DNA from: Evansella caseinilytica
GTDB lineage: Bacteria > Bacillota > Bacilli > Bacillales > Salisediminibacteriaceae
Assembly (NCBI RefSeq): GCF_900107275.1
Contig: NZ_FNPI01000002.1
Coordinates: 353,473 to 417,472 of the forward strand
Length of the DNA stretch: 64,000 nucleotides
Direction: 5' to 3'
Part shown: positions 28,525 through 36,599 of the stretch, in pieces
How the letters are laid out: each line of letters opens with the position of its first letter
Position numbering within the stretch: the first letter of the stretch is position 1
The notes under the pieces: model-generated
Told to the model about the DNA's origin: nothing
The model's input: only the letters and a program-made list of their open reading frames with translations
Databases searched by the model: none
Made by a program: the position numbers and the translations under genes

Positions 28525-29718
28525 ATGTTTGATCCAATAGAAGAAGCAATCTATGAGCTGATGCAAGGGAAGCCTGTGATCGCATGCGATGATGAAGATC
28601 GGGAAAACGAGGGGGATTTTATTGCTCTGGCAGAAAAATCCACTCCGGAAGTCATCAATTTTATGGTGACACACGGAAGAGGGCTTGTGTGCGTGCCGAT
28701 TACCCGGGAAAGAGCGGAGCAACTGGAGCTGTTGCCGATGGTTGATCATAATACGGATCCGCACGGCACAGCTTTCACAGTCAGCGTCGACCACAAACAG
28801 ACGACGACGGGTATATCGGCGCATGAAAGGTCGTTAACGGTAATGAAATTGATCGATGAATCGGCGAAAGCTGCTGATTTTAAAAAACCAGGTCATATTT
28901 TCCCGTTAATTGCCAAGGACGGCGGCGTGCTTCGCCGCGCCGGTCATACGGAAGCAGCCGTGGATCTGGCCCGAATGTGCGGTTCGAAGCCTGCTGCTGT
29001 CATATGTGAGATTATGAATGAAGACGGCTCGATGGCCAGGGTACCTGATTTGCGGAAAATTGCTGATGAACATGAATTAAAAATGATTACGATCAAGGAT
29101 TTGATTCAGTATCGCAACCGTAAAGAAAAACTCGTCAAGCGGGAAGTGGAAATCGAGCTGCCGACGGATTTCGGCCATTTCCGTACTGTCGGCTACAGTA
29201 ATGTTGTTGATGGAAAAGAGCATGTCGCACTGGTAAAAGGGGAAATCAGCGAGAATAAGCCGGTTTTGGTCCGGGTTCACTCAGAGTGTCTGACGGGGGA
29301 TGTTTTCGGGTCACACCGCTGTGATTGCGGCCCGCAGCTTCATGCAGCATTGCAGCAGATTGAGGAAGCGGGAGCCGGCGTGCTGCTCTACATGAGACAG
29401 GAAGGACGGGGCATTGGCTTGTTGAATAAATTAAAAGCATACAAGCTTCAGGAGGAAGGATACGACACTGTGGAAGCGAATGAGAAATTAGGTTTTGCCC
29501 CGGATCTGAGAGAGTATGGTATCGGTGCGCAAATTTTGAAAGACCTTGGTGTCGGCAAAATGAAATTGTTGACGAATAATCCGAGAAAGATTACCGGTCT
29601 GGAAGGATACGGGTTACAGGTCGTCGACCGTATTCCGTTGCAACTCCCGTATTCGAAGGACAATGAACGCTATTTAAAAATAAAAAAAGAAAAGCTTGGG
29701 CATTTATTGCATTTTTAA
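28525..29718 (+). CDS. ribBA: Bifunctional DHBP synthase / GTP cyclohydrolase II
   Basis: A 397-residue enzyme giving both riboflavin precursors. The DHBP domain carries [17 protein letters not shown]; the cyclohydrolase domain carries [18 protein letters not shown] (zinc cysteines) and [16 protein letters not shown] follows GAGGGGGAATG. Confidence 0.96.
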   Translation: MFDPIEEAIYELMQGKPVIACDDEDRENEGDFIALAEKSTPEVINFMVTHGRGLVCVPITRERAEQLELLPMVDHNTDPHGTAFTVSVDHKQTTTGISAHERSLTVMKLIDESAKAADFKKPGHIFPLIAKDGGVLRRAGHTEAAVDLARMCGSKPAAVICEIMNEDGSMARVPDLRKIADEHELKMITIKDLIQYRNRKEKLVKREVEIELPTDFGHFRTVGYSNVVDGKEHVALVKGEISENKPVLVRVHSECLTGDVFGSHRCDCGPQLHAALQQIEEAGAGVLLYMRQEGRGIGLLNKLKAYKLQEEGYDTVEANEKLGFAPDLREYGIGAQILKDLGVGKMKLLTNNPRKITGLEGYGLQVVDRIPLQLPYSKDNERYLKIKKEKLGHLLHF

Positions 29719-29830
29719 AGGGTGTTTTTCTCTTTTGAGACACCCCTGAAGTAATGAGTGGAGCTCAAAGCCTGATAGGAGTGTTTTTTCCTATCGTGCG
29801 TGCAGCGAGCGAAACCATTCCCTTTTTAAA
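29719..29830. repeat. Degenerate structured element between ribBA and ribH
   Basis: GGGTGTTTTTCTCTTTTGAGACACCC is a decayed start hairpin; GAAGTAATGAGTGGAGC, the hairpin GATAGGA / TCCTATC around GTGTTTTT, and GCGAGCGAAACCATTCC with CCTTTTTAAAC follow in the same order as in intact copies. An ORF starting here in frame with ribH has no ribosome site and is not used. Confidence 0.75.
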
Positions 29831-29861
29831 CGCTAAAATTCAGTTGAGGAGGAAGTTTCTT

Positions 29862-30329
29862 ATGGGAAAAGTTTTTGAAGGACATTTGGTAGGTTCTGGA
29901 TTAAAAGTGGGGGTTGTTGTTGGCCGGTTTAATGAATTCATTACAAGCAAGCTGCTGGGCGGCGCACAAGATGCCTTGAAGCGTCATGGTGTTGACGAGG
30001 ACAATGTGGATATCGCTTGGGTACCGGGAGCTTTTGAAATACCGCTAATCGCAAAAAAAATGGCAGAATCAGGAAAATACGATGCCGTAGTCACTTTAGG
30101 AACGGTGATTCGCGGCTCGACTCCGCACTTTGATTACGTTTGTAATGAAGTCGCGAAAGGCGTGGCTTCCATCGCTCTGTCAAGCGGAACACCGGTGATT
30201 TTTGGTGTGCTGACCACGGATACCATCGAGCAGGCTGTGGAGCGAGCTGGAACGAAAGCAGGTAATAAAGGCTGGGAAGCCGCCGCCGCTGCCATCGAAA
30301 TGGCAAACCTGACAAAAAGTTTCGCTTAA
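29862..30329 (+). CDS. ribH: 6,7-dimethyl-8-ribityllumazine synthase
   Basis: A 155-residue lumazine synthase that forms a capsid-like shell around riboflavin synthase in Bacillus. ATG 29862 follows TTGAGGAGGAAG. Motifs: [33 protein letters not shown] and [11 protein letters not shown]. The sequence is of normal length. Confidence 0.96.
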   Translation: MGKVFEGHLVGSGLKVGVVVGRFNEFITSKLLGGAQDALKRHGVDEDNVDIAWVPGAFEIPLIAKKMAESGKYDAVVTLGTVIRGSTPHFDYVCNEVAKGVASIALSSGTPVIFGVLTTDTIEQAVERAGTKAGNKGWEAAAAAIEMANLTKSFA

Positions 30330-30353
30330 GTGAATGTTTAAAAAGGATACAAA

Positions 30354-30657
30354 GTGTTTGTTCAAAAAGATCGTTTTTTATCTTTTTGAACAAGCACGAA
30401 GCAACGAGCCGGGCTTCACTGAGAAGCTGCGAACTGTCTCATTGTGCCATCGTGCGCGATGGCACTTGGATCAACATCAGTGAAATACTGGCGGAGGAAG
30501 AGACAATGGGTGGAGCAGATGCATTCTTTTCAACCCGGCTGTGAGTGGTTTTCTCGCAGTCAGGATGACGACATTTCGCCGTTGCCCACAGGACGTGGAC
30601 AGCACTTGGCGGAATTGGGGTGCATCGTGCGGAACCATTGCCTTTTTGAACACGCTC
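30354..30657. repeat. TIR-bounded structured intergenic element, full-length type
   Basis: Starts GTGTTTGTTCAAAAAGATCG, ends CCTTTTTGAACACGCTC. It contains GCCATCGTGCGCGATGGC, outer arms CAATG and CATTG, inner arms GATGCA and TGCATC, and GGCTGTGAG / CTCGCAGTC around TGGTTTT. It is nearly the same as 5674-5974, including GAAATACTGGCGGAGGAAG. Confidence 0.88.
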
Positions 30658-30660
30658 ACA

Positions 30661-30692
30661 AAGAAAGGAAGTTATTTTTTCCTTTCTTTTTC
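30661..30692. terminator. Hairpin overlapping the end of the DUF309 gene
   Basis: AAGAAAGGAA and TTCCTTTCTT pair around GTTATTTT, with T-rich sequence on the plus strand. It covers the last codons of the minus-strand gene. Confidence 0.5.
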
Positions 30693-31193
30693 TTTTCTTT
30701 TTAACGAATGGAGCCGTTCCTGAATGACATCGCTGCGGTTGCGGAGCCGGTGGCGGTATATAAGTGATATATCTTCCGTGTTTTCCGTACCGCACCACTC
30801 CAGTCCGTTTTCCTGACAGTGCCGCCGGCATTGTTCCATTAAATGTTCGTCGGTAAGCGGAAGGTTCATCGGTGTATACGAGCCTTCCTTCAAAATATTT
30901 TTAATCCGCGATTTTATCATCTGTACAAGCTTTTCAACATCAATGGCAATTTCGGTAAAAGTCCCAGAATCATTGCGGAGATGGTTGAGAACCTTCCTGT
31001 ACAGGCGGAGGCTTCCGGCGATATTATGCTGCCGTTCGTGGTAAACGGCAACGGCAAGCTGAATGAGGGCCAACCACTTTTTTTGTTTATCGTCTTTCCA
31101 ATGTTCTTCCATTATTTCGTGGCATTCAAAATAATCACGAGTCCCATGAAATTCAATTAAAAAGGTATAATATGCAGGTGGATATTTGTCCAT
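30672..31193 (-). CDS. ypuF: DUF309-family protein (YpuF-like)
   Basis: A 173-residue soluble protein starting at ATG 31193 behind GGAGGGAG. The family signature FHGTRDYFECHEIMEEHWK is at about residues 14-32, followed by ALIQLAVAVYHERQHN. The last 10 residues are strongly basic (KRKEKERKK). DUF309 proteins are all-helical with a conserved HExxE-like stretch; function unknown. In B. subtilis ypuF lies between the rib operon and scpA, as here, although here on the opposite strand. Confidence 0.88.
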   Translation of the reverse strand: MDKYPPAYYTFLIEFHGTRDYFECHEIMEEHWKDDKQKKWLALIQLAVAVYHERQHNIAGSLRLYRKVLNHLRNDSGTFTEIAIDVEKLVQMIKSRIKNILKEGSYTPMNLPLTDEHLMEQCRRHCQENGLEWCGTENTEDISLIYRHRLRNRSDVIQERLHSLKRKEKERKK

Positions 31194-31223
31194 TACTCCC
31201 TCCAAAAATAATTATCATTTAAA

Positions 31224-31425
31224 GTGTTTGTTCAAAAAGGTCGTTTTATATCTTTTTGAACAAACGCGATGCAATGAGTGGAGCCGATGCATTTTTTTCT
31301 AACCGGCTAGGAGTGGTTTTCTCGGAACCAGGAAGGTGACATTCCGCTGTTACTCACAGGACGTGAGTGGTACTTAAGCGGAATTGGGTGCATCGAGCGG
31401 AACCATTGCCTTTTTGAACACGCTC
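31224..31425. repeat. TIR-bounded structured intergenic element, short type
   Basis: Starts GTGTTTGTTCAAAAAGGTCG, ends CCTTTTTGAACACGCTC. Outer arms GCAATG and CATTGC, inner arms GATGCA and TGCATC, then GAGTGGTTTTCTCGG and TACTCACAGGACGTGAGTGG. Close to the copy at 49185-49386. Confidence 0.88.
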
Positions 31426-31604
31426 TTAAAAATAGAGTAACATAAAATGAATTATTTTCGTAAACTTTGCTACTATTGTACCTCTTTTTGCTAAAGCGTG
31501 AAGAACAAAGTGCTAGCTTGGTTAACGGTTCAATAGCTAAAAGCAACAATCTATTAGAAAACAGGCTTTTGAATAAATACGATAACGTCAAGCTGGCTTG
31601 TTTA

Positions 31605-31613
31605 TGTTATAAT
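31605..31613 (+). promoter_or_regulatory. Candidate extended -10 promoter of scpA
   Basis: TGTTATAAT is an extended -10 box. No good -35 box is seen at the expected distance. It lies 83 bases before the scpA start. Confidence 0.4.
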
Positions 31614-31695
31614 TTCTAATGATATAAGTATCTTCTTTGCAAAATAAAGATTTGCGGATGAGGAATATGGGAGAATACGGAAAAATGGTGAGACC

Positions 31696-32472
31696 ATGCA
31701 ATATAATGTAAAACTTCAAGCCTTTGAAGGCCCTTTGGATTTATTGCTCCATTTAATTCAAAAGAACGACTTGGACTTATACGATATACCGGTAAAAGAG
31801 ATTACCGAGCAATACATGATCTATATTCATACAATGCAGGTCCTTCAATTAGATATTGCAAGTGAATATTTAGTGATGGCGGCGACTTTGTTGCATATGA
31901 AAAGCCAATTGCTGCTGCCGGCACAGGAAGAAGAAATGTACGAAGAGGAATTTGAATACGAAGACGGCATCGATCCGCGGGAGGATCTGATGCGGCGCCT
32001 GATAGAATATAAAAAATATAAAGAAGCTGCCGGAGAACTGAAAGAACGGGAGAAAGCGAGGAGCGAACTGTTTTCCAAACCGATGACAGACCTTACTCCT
32101 TTATTGAATGACGGGGAACTGGATCGGGAAAGTATTTCGATTAATGTGACGATCTACGATATGCTGCAAGCTTTTCAAAAAATGACGAAAAGAAAAAAGC
32201 TGCGCGAGCCTGTTTTTTCACGGATACAGCGGGAGGAAATTCCCATTGCTGAAAAAATGGCGCAAATTATGGAGACGCTCAGTGTTCACAACGGCAAGCG
32301 GCGTTTTTCCCAGCTGTTTGAACGGGAAGAAAGACATCATGTTGTCACGGCGTTTTTGGCGGTATTGGAATTAATGAAAGCAAATGTTATCATTTGTACG
32401 CAGGATCATAATTTTGAAGACATCATGATCTATCAGAAGGAGGCGTATGCGTTTGAAGAGCCATCAGATTAA
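31696..32472 (+). CDS. scpA: Segregation and condensation protein A
   Basis: A 258-residue kleisin of the SMC-ScpAB complex. The N-terminal motif VKLQAFEGPLDLLLHLIQKN is diagnostic; an acidic linker (EEEMYEEEFEYED) and a C-terminal winged helix (RHHVVTAFLAVLELMK) follow. The ribosome site is weak. It overlaps scpB by 26 bases. Confidence 0.95.
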   Translation: MQYNVKLQAFEGPLDLLLHLIQKNDLDLYDIPVKEITEQYMIYIHTMQVLQLDIASEYLVMAATLLHMKSQLLLPAQEEEMYEEEFEYEDGIDPREDLMRRLIEYKKYKEAAGELKEREKARSELFSKPMTDLTPLLNDGELDRESISINVTIYDMLQAFQKMTKRKKLREPVFSRIQREEIPIAEKMAQIMETLSVHNGKRRFSQLFEREERHHVVTAFLAVLELMKANVIICTQDHNFEDIMIYQKEAYAFEEPSD

Positions 32473-33097
32473 AGCGATCATCGAAGGACTGCTGTTCGTC
32501 TCAGGGGAAGAAGGAATCGATGAAAAACAAATCATGCATGTACTTCAATTGGATAGGAAATCAGTCAAGTTTTATATGGCTGAATTAATGGAAGTGTATT
32601 CCTCGGAATCACGTGGATTGCAAATTGTGGAAATTGCCGGGGGCTATCAGTTTACGACAAAGCCGGAGCATGCTCCGTATTTCAAGCGCCTTGTACAGGC
32701 GCCGTCATCAACAACCTTGTCTCAGGCTGCGCTTGAAACGCTGGCGATAATCGCCTACAAACAGCCGATTTCAAGAGTTGAAGTTGAAGATGTGCGCGGG
32801 GTAAAATCAGAACGTCCAATTCGCACGCTGACTGCGAAATCTTTGATCAAGGAAGTGGGGCGGGCGGAAGGAACCGGGAGGGCAATCCTGTATGGAACTA
32901 CAAAAGAGTTTCTTGAACAATTCGGTTTGCGATCCATGGAAGAACTACCGCCGCTGCCTGATCAAGTATCAGCAGACGAAGTGGAAGAGGAAGTAGATTT
33001 GTTTTATTCTCGATTCCAGGATCAACTGGCGGCTTCTGATACGGAGGAACGACAACCTAATGACACAGAAGGGAAGGAAATGGAAAATGGGGAATGA
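32447..33097 (+). CDS. scpB: Segregation and condensation protein B
   Basis: A 216-residue winged-helix protein, partner of ScpA. ATG 32447 lies behind AAGGAGGCGT inside scpA. EGLLFVSGEEGIDEKQI, LSQAALETLAIIAYKQPISR and VGRAEGTGRAILYGTT are typical. It overlaps the next gene by 11 bases. Confidence 0.95.
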   Translation: MRLKSHQIKAIIEGLLFVSGEEGIDEKQIMHVLQLDRKSVKFYMAELMEVYSSESRGLQIVEIAGGYQFTTKPEHAPYFKRLVQAPSSTTLSQAALETLAIIAYKQPISRVEVEDVRGVKSERPIRTLTAKSLIKEVGRAEGTGRAILYGTTKEFLEQFGLRSMEELPPLPDQVSADEVEEEVDLFYSRFQDQLAASDTEERQPNDTEGKEMENGE

Positions 33098-33584
33098 TTT
33101 GGTGGAAAAGCAGCTTTTATTTACTAAGGAAAAATTGGAAACAGCTGCGGAACAACTAAGAGAATACTTAAACGGGGTGACCTTGCAGGATTTATTAAAT
33201 GATGGGAATAAAGATGCTGAAGCTGACTATACGGATATATTAGATCAATTCCGCCGTATTCTTGTTTTTTTTGATGAGGGAAAAGAGTCCAGTCACCTGA
33301 TTCTGAGAAGTGAAACGTTCAGAAAAGGAGCTGCGGAAAAAACGTTATATTGGATTTTTCATCAGTGCGTTGAAGAATTTTTCCAGCCGAAATTGGATGT
33401 GTGGTATGAAGACAGCCGAGCTGCTTATACAGGAAAAAATGCGATCCGTTTCAGGACGGCCGTGCCGCATGAATTAAAGGAACTGGTTAAGTCCATTGAA
33501 GGTCCGATTCAGGAAGTGCGGGAAGAACTGGAATATTACGAAACCGATTATCGCACGAAGATGCAGCAACGCGGAAGTGAATAA
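33087..33584 (+). CDS. ypuI: DUF3907-family protein (YpuI-like)
   Basis: A 165-residue soluble protein starting at ATG 33087, 8 bases after GGAAGGA. It contains LNGVTLQDLLND and ETFRKGAAEKTLYWIFHQCV and ends in a helical, charged segment. Homologues follow scpB in Bacillus. Function unknown. Confidence 0.88.
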   Translation: MGNDLVEKQLLFTKEKLETAAEQLREYLNGVTLQDLLNDGNKDAEADYTDILDQFRRILVFFDEGKESSHLILRSETFRKGAAEKTLYWIFHQCVEEFFQPKLDVWYEDSRAAYTGKNAIRFRTAVPHELKELVKSIEGPIQEVREELEYYETDYRTKMQQRGSE

Positions 33585-33598
33585 CATAACAGCGGATA

Positions 33599-33644
33599 GG
33601 GGGTGTCTCAAAAGGGGTTTTTTCCCTTTTGAGACACCCCCTTT
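33599..33644. repeat. Hairpin-only element, GGTGTCTCAAAAGGG type
   Basis: GGGGGTGTCTCAAAAGGG and CCCTTTTGAGACACCCCC pair around GTTTTTT, 15 bases after ypuI. It probably also acts as a terminator (TTT follows). Same stem as copies at 17.4, 46.4 and 53.2 kb. Confidence 0.8.
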
Positions 33645-33753
33645 CTGCTTATGAACGGACGCAAAAGCTGGCATAAATTCATCAATTTTTTGCAAGTCCC
33701 TGCTTCATCCATTTTCGTTTTCGGCATAGGATAAAAATGAAAATATTAGTGTG

Positions 33754-33903
33754 TGTTCAAAAAGGAGGACATAACAGAGACAAGAAGGTCGAGGCGCGGC
33801 GCGGCAGCTACGAGCAACGGAGCGTACACGAGACGTACGTGAGCAGCGGAGGGGCAACGCAACGATGAGATTCACCGGCTCTGTTTCCCGCACTTTTTGA
33901 ACA
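33754..33903. repeat. 150-bp TIR-bounded element with GC-rich core
   Basis: Bounded by TGTTCAAAAAGG and CTTTTTGAACA like the other elements, but the interior is unrelated: GGAGGACATAACAGAGAC, then GGCGCGGCGCGGCAGC, CGTACACGAGACGTACG, and CACCGGCTCTGTTTC. Much richer in G and C than its surroundings. It ends 24 bases before the next start codon. Confidence 0.75.
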
Positions 33904-33927
33904 TCCTCTATAAAGGAGGAGTAGAGG

Positions 33928-34830
33928 GTGTCATCAGATTATCAGTACAGAGAAGCAATGTTGGATTGGCTGGAGCAATTTGCACAGGAGATACGGGGGA
34001 TCGACGCCAATTATCCGGAAAAGGATTCGATCTTGGAAGGGGCGGAAGCGCTCAATGCCAGGCTTCACGAAAGAGGGGCGTTTGATCCGGAATACTTTTA
34101 TCAGGCGGAGAAGGATGCGGAGGAATTATATTCGCGTTATTTGCAAGTAACACAAAGAGCGAATGAAAACGAAAGGAACAGACAGCAAAGCAGCTTGAAA
34201 AGTGTTCCCGTCGGCGGGCATAAGCTGCCAAGGCTGCCGTATAGCTACGACGCATTAGAGCCGCATATTCAGCGGAGAATCATGGAGCTACATCATCAAA
34301 AGCATCATCAGTCGTATGTGGATGGACTGAATAAAGCGGAAAAAGAGCTGGAGACACAAAGAAGGAAAGGAAAGTTTGAAAACATCAAGCATTGGGAAAG
34401 GGAGCTCGCTTTTCATGGCGCCGGACACTATTTGCACACGCTTTTCTGGCAAGCGATGTCTCCAGATGGCGGCGGCAAGCCGAAAGGCCGGCTTGCCGAA
34501 CAAATGACGCGCGATTTCGGCGGCTTTGATGCGTTCAAAGCGCAATTTTCCGAAGCGGCCGATAAAGTGGAGGGCGGTGGCTGGGCAATCCTCGTCTGGG
34601 CTTCCCGCTCCGGCAGGCTGGAAATACTGACGGCAGAAAAGCATCAGAATTTATCGCAGTGGGATGTCATTCCGCTTCTGCCTTTGGATGTTTGGGAGCA
34701 TGCCTATTATTTGCAGTACGAAAATGACCGGCGGGAATATATCAATAACTGGTGGAATGTAGTTCATTGGCCGCATGTGGAGGAACGGTTTCAGACAGCT
34801 ACCGCCGTTTTGTGGTCGCCGCTGGTTTGA
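33928..34830 (+). CDS. Fe/Mn superoxide dismutase with N-terminal extension (SodF-like)
   Basis: A 300-residue protein; GTG 33928 follows AAAGGAGGAG. The first 95 residues are a charged, helical extension absent from normal SodA (about 200 residues). The SOD domain follows from HKLPRLPYSYDALEPHI. Metal ligands are visible: first His in HHQKHHQSYV, second in GAGHYLHTLFW, and Asp and third His in LDVWEHAYYLQY. The usual GGGHxNH stretch reads GAGHYLH. It resembles SodF of B. subtilis. No signal peptide, so cytoplasmic. Confidence 0.88.
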   Translation: MSSDYQYREAMLDWLEQFAQEIRGIDANYPEKDSILEGAEALNARLHERGAFDPEYFYQAEKDAEELYSRYLQVTQRANENERNRQQSSLKSVPVGGHKLPRLPYSYDALEPHIQRRIMELHHQKHHQSYVDGLNKAEKELETQRRKGKFENIKHWERELAFHGAGHYLHTLFWQAMSPDGGGKPKGRLAEQMTRDFGGFDAFKAQFSEAADKVEGGGWAILVWASRSGRLEILTAEKHQNLSQWDVIPLLPLDVWEHAYYLQYENDRREYINNWWNVVHWPHVEERFQTATAVLWSPLV

Positions 34831-34843
34831 GCTGTTTAAAGCG

Positions 34844-34882
34844 AACCATTGATTTAAGCGTATTGCTGATCAATGGTTTTAT
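34844..34882. terminator. Bidirectional terminator
   Basis: AACCATTGAT and ATCAATGGTT pair around TTAAGCGTATTGCTG, then TTATTACTTTTTT. It separates convergent genes. Confidence 0.8.
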
Positions 34883-34901
34883 TACTTTTTTGCTTCCTTG
34901 C

Positions 34902-35432
34902 TTACGCGTCCATGATGTCCTCCAGCAATGTATCGAAATAAGCTGTTAGCTGTTTGGAAACCCCCGTCAATTTTCCTGCCTCTGAATCCGGGTCTGTTGT
35001 CTGCCCTTTAAAAACCGTTTTTATTTTTCCACTATCTGTGTACCAGTGGTTTTGTAAATACCGTTCATAGGCAGTCCAGAATGCATGGATCGTTTTCCGC
35101 TGTTCCTCAGAATATAAAGCGGCGAGACTTTGGTCGGGAACGGTAAGTTTGCGCGGGGCGTATTCAATTTCTTTTTTATGTAAATCAATCGTCTGCTTGT
35201 AGACGGCGTTCCGCACGGCGAGGCACTGCAATTCGACGGTTCGTTTCATCTCTTCTTCCCAAGCGTCTTCATCCGGCTCCCCATCCTGCGCTTCCTTCGC
35301 TTCTTCCTCTTTCTTTGATAGCGTTAGAATGATTGTTTTGATGCGGTCAAGCTTTTTCGAAAGAAAGATAAAAACGAGCACTTGCACTACAAATAAACAG
35401 CTGATCAAAATGATGATTAACATATATTGCAT
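34902..35432 (-). CDS. Single-span membrane protein of unknown function
   Basis: A 176-residue protein; ATG 35432 is preceded by GGGGGATGC. One N-terminal hydrophobic segment (MLIIILISCLFVVQVLVFIF), then a basic stretch, a charged acidic linker (KKEEEAKEAQDGEPDEDAWE) and a helical soluble domain with several Trp and Tyr residues (HAFWTAYERYLQNHWY). I do not recognise the family. Upstream is a divergent lipoprotein gene. Confidence 0.75.
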   Translation of the reverse strand: MQYMLIIILISCLFVVQVLVFIFLSKKLDRIKTIILTLSKKEEEAKEAQDGEPDEDAWEEEMKRTVELQCLAVRNAVYKQTIDLHKKEIEYAPRKLTVPDQSLAALYSEEQRKTIHAFWTAYERYLQNHWYTDSGKIKTVFKGQTTDPDSEAGKLTGVSKQLTAYFDTLLEDIMDA

Positions 35433-35555
35433 CCCCCAATCTGTTTTCGGGTTATCTCGTCTTTTGGAACACATACTAAAAGAACATCTGTTGAAAGTAC
35501 ATATTTTGTGTCAGATTTTCGATACTAAATTTATGAGAAAGGAGCGAACAGTTTC

Positions 35556-35999
35556 ATGTCTAAACAATTATACCATCCTTTAGTATTACTCAGCTGCTTA
35601 TTTCTGTTTCTTGGCGCCTGCTCGCCGATGAATAACCAGCGGGCGTTTAACAGTCGGCACCACTCTGAACCGGTCGTTTCCCAGGAGTTGGCAAGCAGAA
35701 TGAAAAATGAAATAGCGGCCATGGAGGAGGTAGAAGAAGTCCATGCCGTTTCGTCAGATAATAATGTTTATATGTTCTTGAAAGTATCCGGGGTGGACCG
35801 CTTCTTTTTGAAACGAATACGAAAGGATGCCTATGATAGAGCGAAGGCAATGGATGACAACGCAACGGTTCATATATCCACCGACTCGAAAATAGCGATT
35901 GAACTGACGGAATTGGAAAGTAAACTATATGATGGATCACTCAATAAAAAACAACTGGAAAAAGAGCTGCAGAAGGTGGAAAACGACATGAAAGGATAA
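35556..35999 (+). CDS. YhcN/YlaJ-type sporulation lipoprotein
   Basis: A 147-residue lipoprotein: signal peptide with lipobox LGAC (cysteine at about residue 23), then a domain with ELASRMKNEIAAMEEVEEVH and a strand NNVYMFLKVSG, as in YhcN/YlaJ proteins of the spore inner membrane. ATG follows AAGGAGCG. It ends 18 bases before spoVAEB, and such lipoproteins often precede spoVA genes in bacilli. Confidence 0.83.
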   Translation: MSKQLYHPLVLLSCLFLFLGACSPMNNQRAFNSRHHSEPVVSQELASRMKNEIAAMEEVEEVHAVSSDNNVYMFLKVSGVDRFFLKRIRKDAYDRAKAMDDNATVHISTDSKIAIELTELESKLYDGSLNKKQLEKELQKVENDMKG

Positions 36000-36017
36000 C
36001 GTAGGAGGTGGAGTCAC

Positions 36018-36368
36018 GTGATTTTTCTCTGGGCATTTATCGTCGGCGGGATCATTTGTGTCATCGGACAACTGCTGATGGATGGAATGAAGCTGACGCC
36101 GGCGCATACGATGAGCACGCTTGTTGTTTCCGGAGCCGTATTAAACGGTTTCGGTCTGTACGAACCGTTAATTGATTTTGCCGGCGCCGGCGCAACCGTG
36201 CCGATTACAAGCTTTGGCAACTCCCTCGTTCACGGCGCGCTGGCAGAGGCGGAGCAGCACGGGCTGATCGGAATCATCACTGGTATTTTCGAAGTGACGA
36301 GTGCAGGTATTTCAGCTGCGATCATATTCAGCTTTTTGGCCGCGCTTATTTTTAAACCGAAAGGATAA
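36018..36368 (+). CDS. spoVAEB: Stage V sporulation protein AEB
   Basis: A 116-residue membrane protein: [36 protein letters not shown] and a central [20 protein letters not shown] are the SpoVAEb signatures. GTG 36018 follows AGGAGGTGG. In most genomes it follows spoVAC and spoVAD; here it follows the lipoprotein gene directly, 12 kb from the other spoVA genes. It belongs to the DPA channel complex. Confidence 0.93.
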   Translation: MIFLWAFIVGGIICVIGQLLMDGMKLTPAHTMSTLVVSGAVLNGFGLYEPLIDFAGAGATVPITSFGNSLVHGALAEAEQHGLIGIITGIFEVTSAGISAAIIFSFLAALIFKPKG

Positions 36369-36542
36369 ATTTGCACGACATGTTAGAAAATGGACTTGGA
36401 GGCAACGACGTGAATGTCTCTCAAGTCTTTTTTTAATGGCGGCTGTTTTTGAACCAATTTTTTATAAACCATCACATATTGCTTTGCTAAAGATCCAATA
36501 TTTCTTTAATAATGCCTTGAGCGTGTTCACGGAAATCAATGG

Positions 36543-36570
36543 ACATAACTCATGGCTGGTTGCATAGACT
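36543..36570 (+). promoter_or_regulatory. Candidate sigma-E promoter of dacB
   Basis: ACATAACT, 12 bp, CATAGACT, near the sigma-E boxes. It ends 29 bases before the dacB start. dacB-spmAB is sigma-E-dependent in B. subtilis. Confidence 0.4.
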
Positions 36571-36599
36571 TGTACAAAATAAATGTACGGAGGATCGGC

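Noticed and set aside
29754..29861. N-terminal extension of ribH by 36 codons
   Set aside because: It is made of repeat sequence; GAGGAGG immediately before ATG 29862 and normal protein length fix the start.
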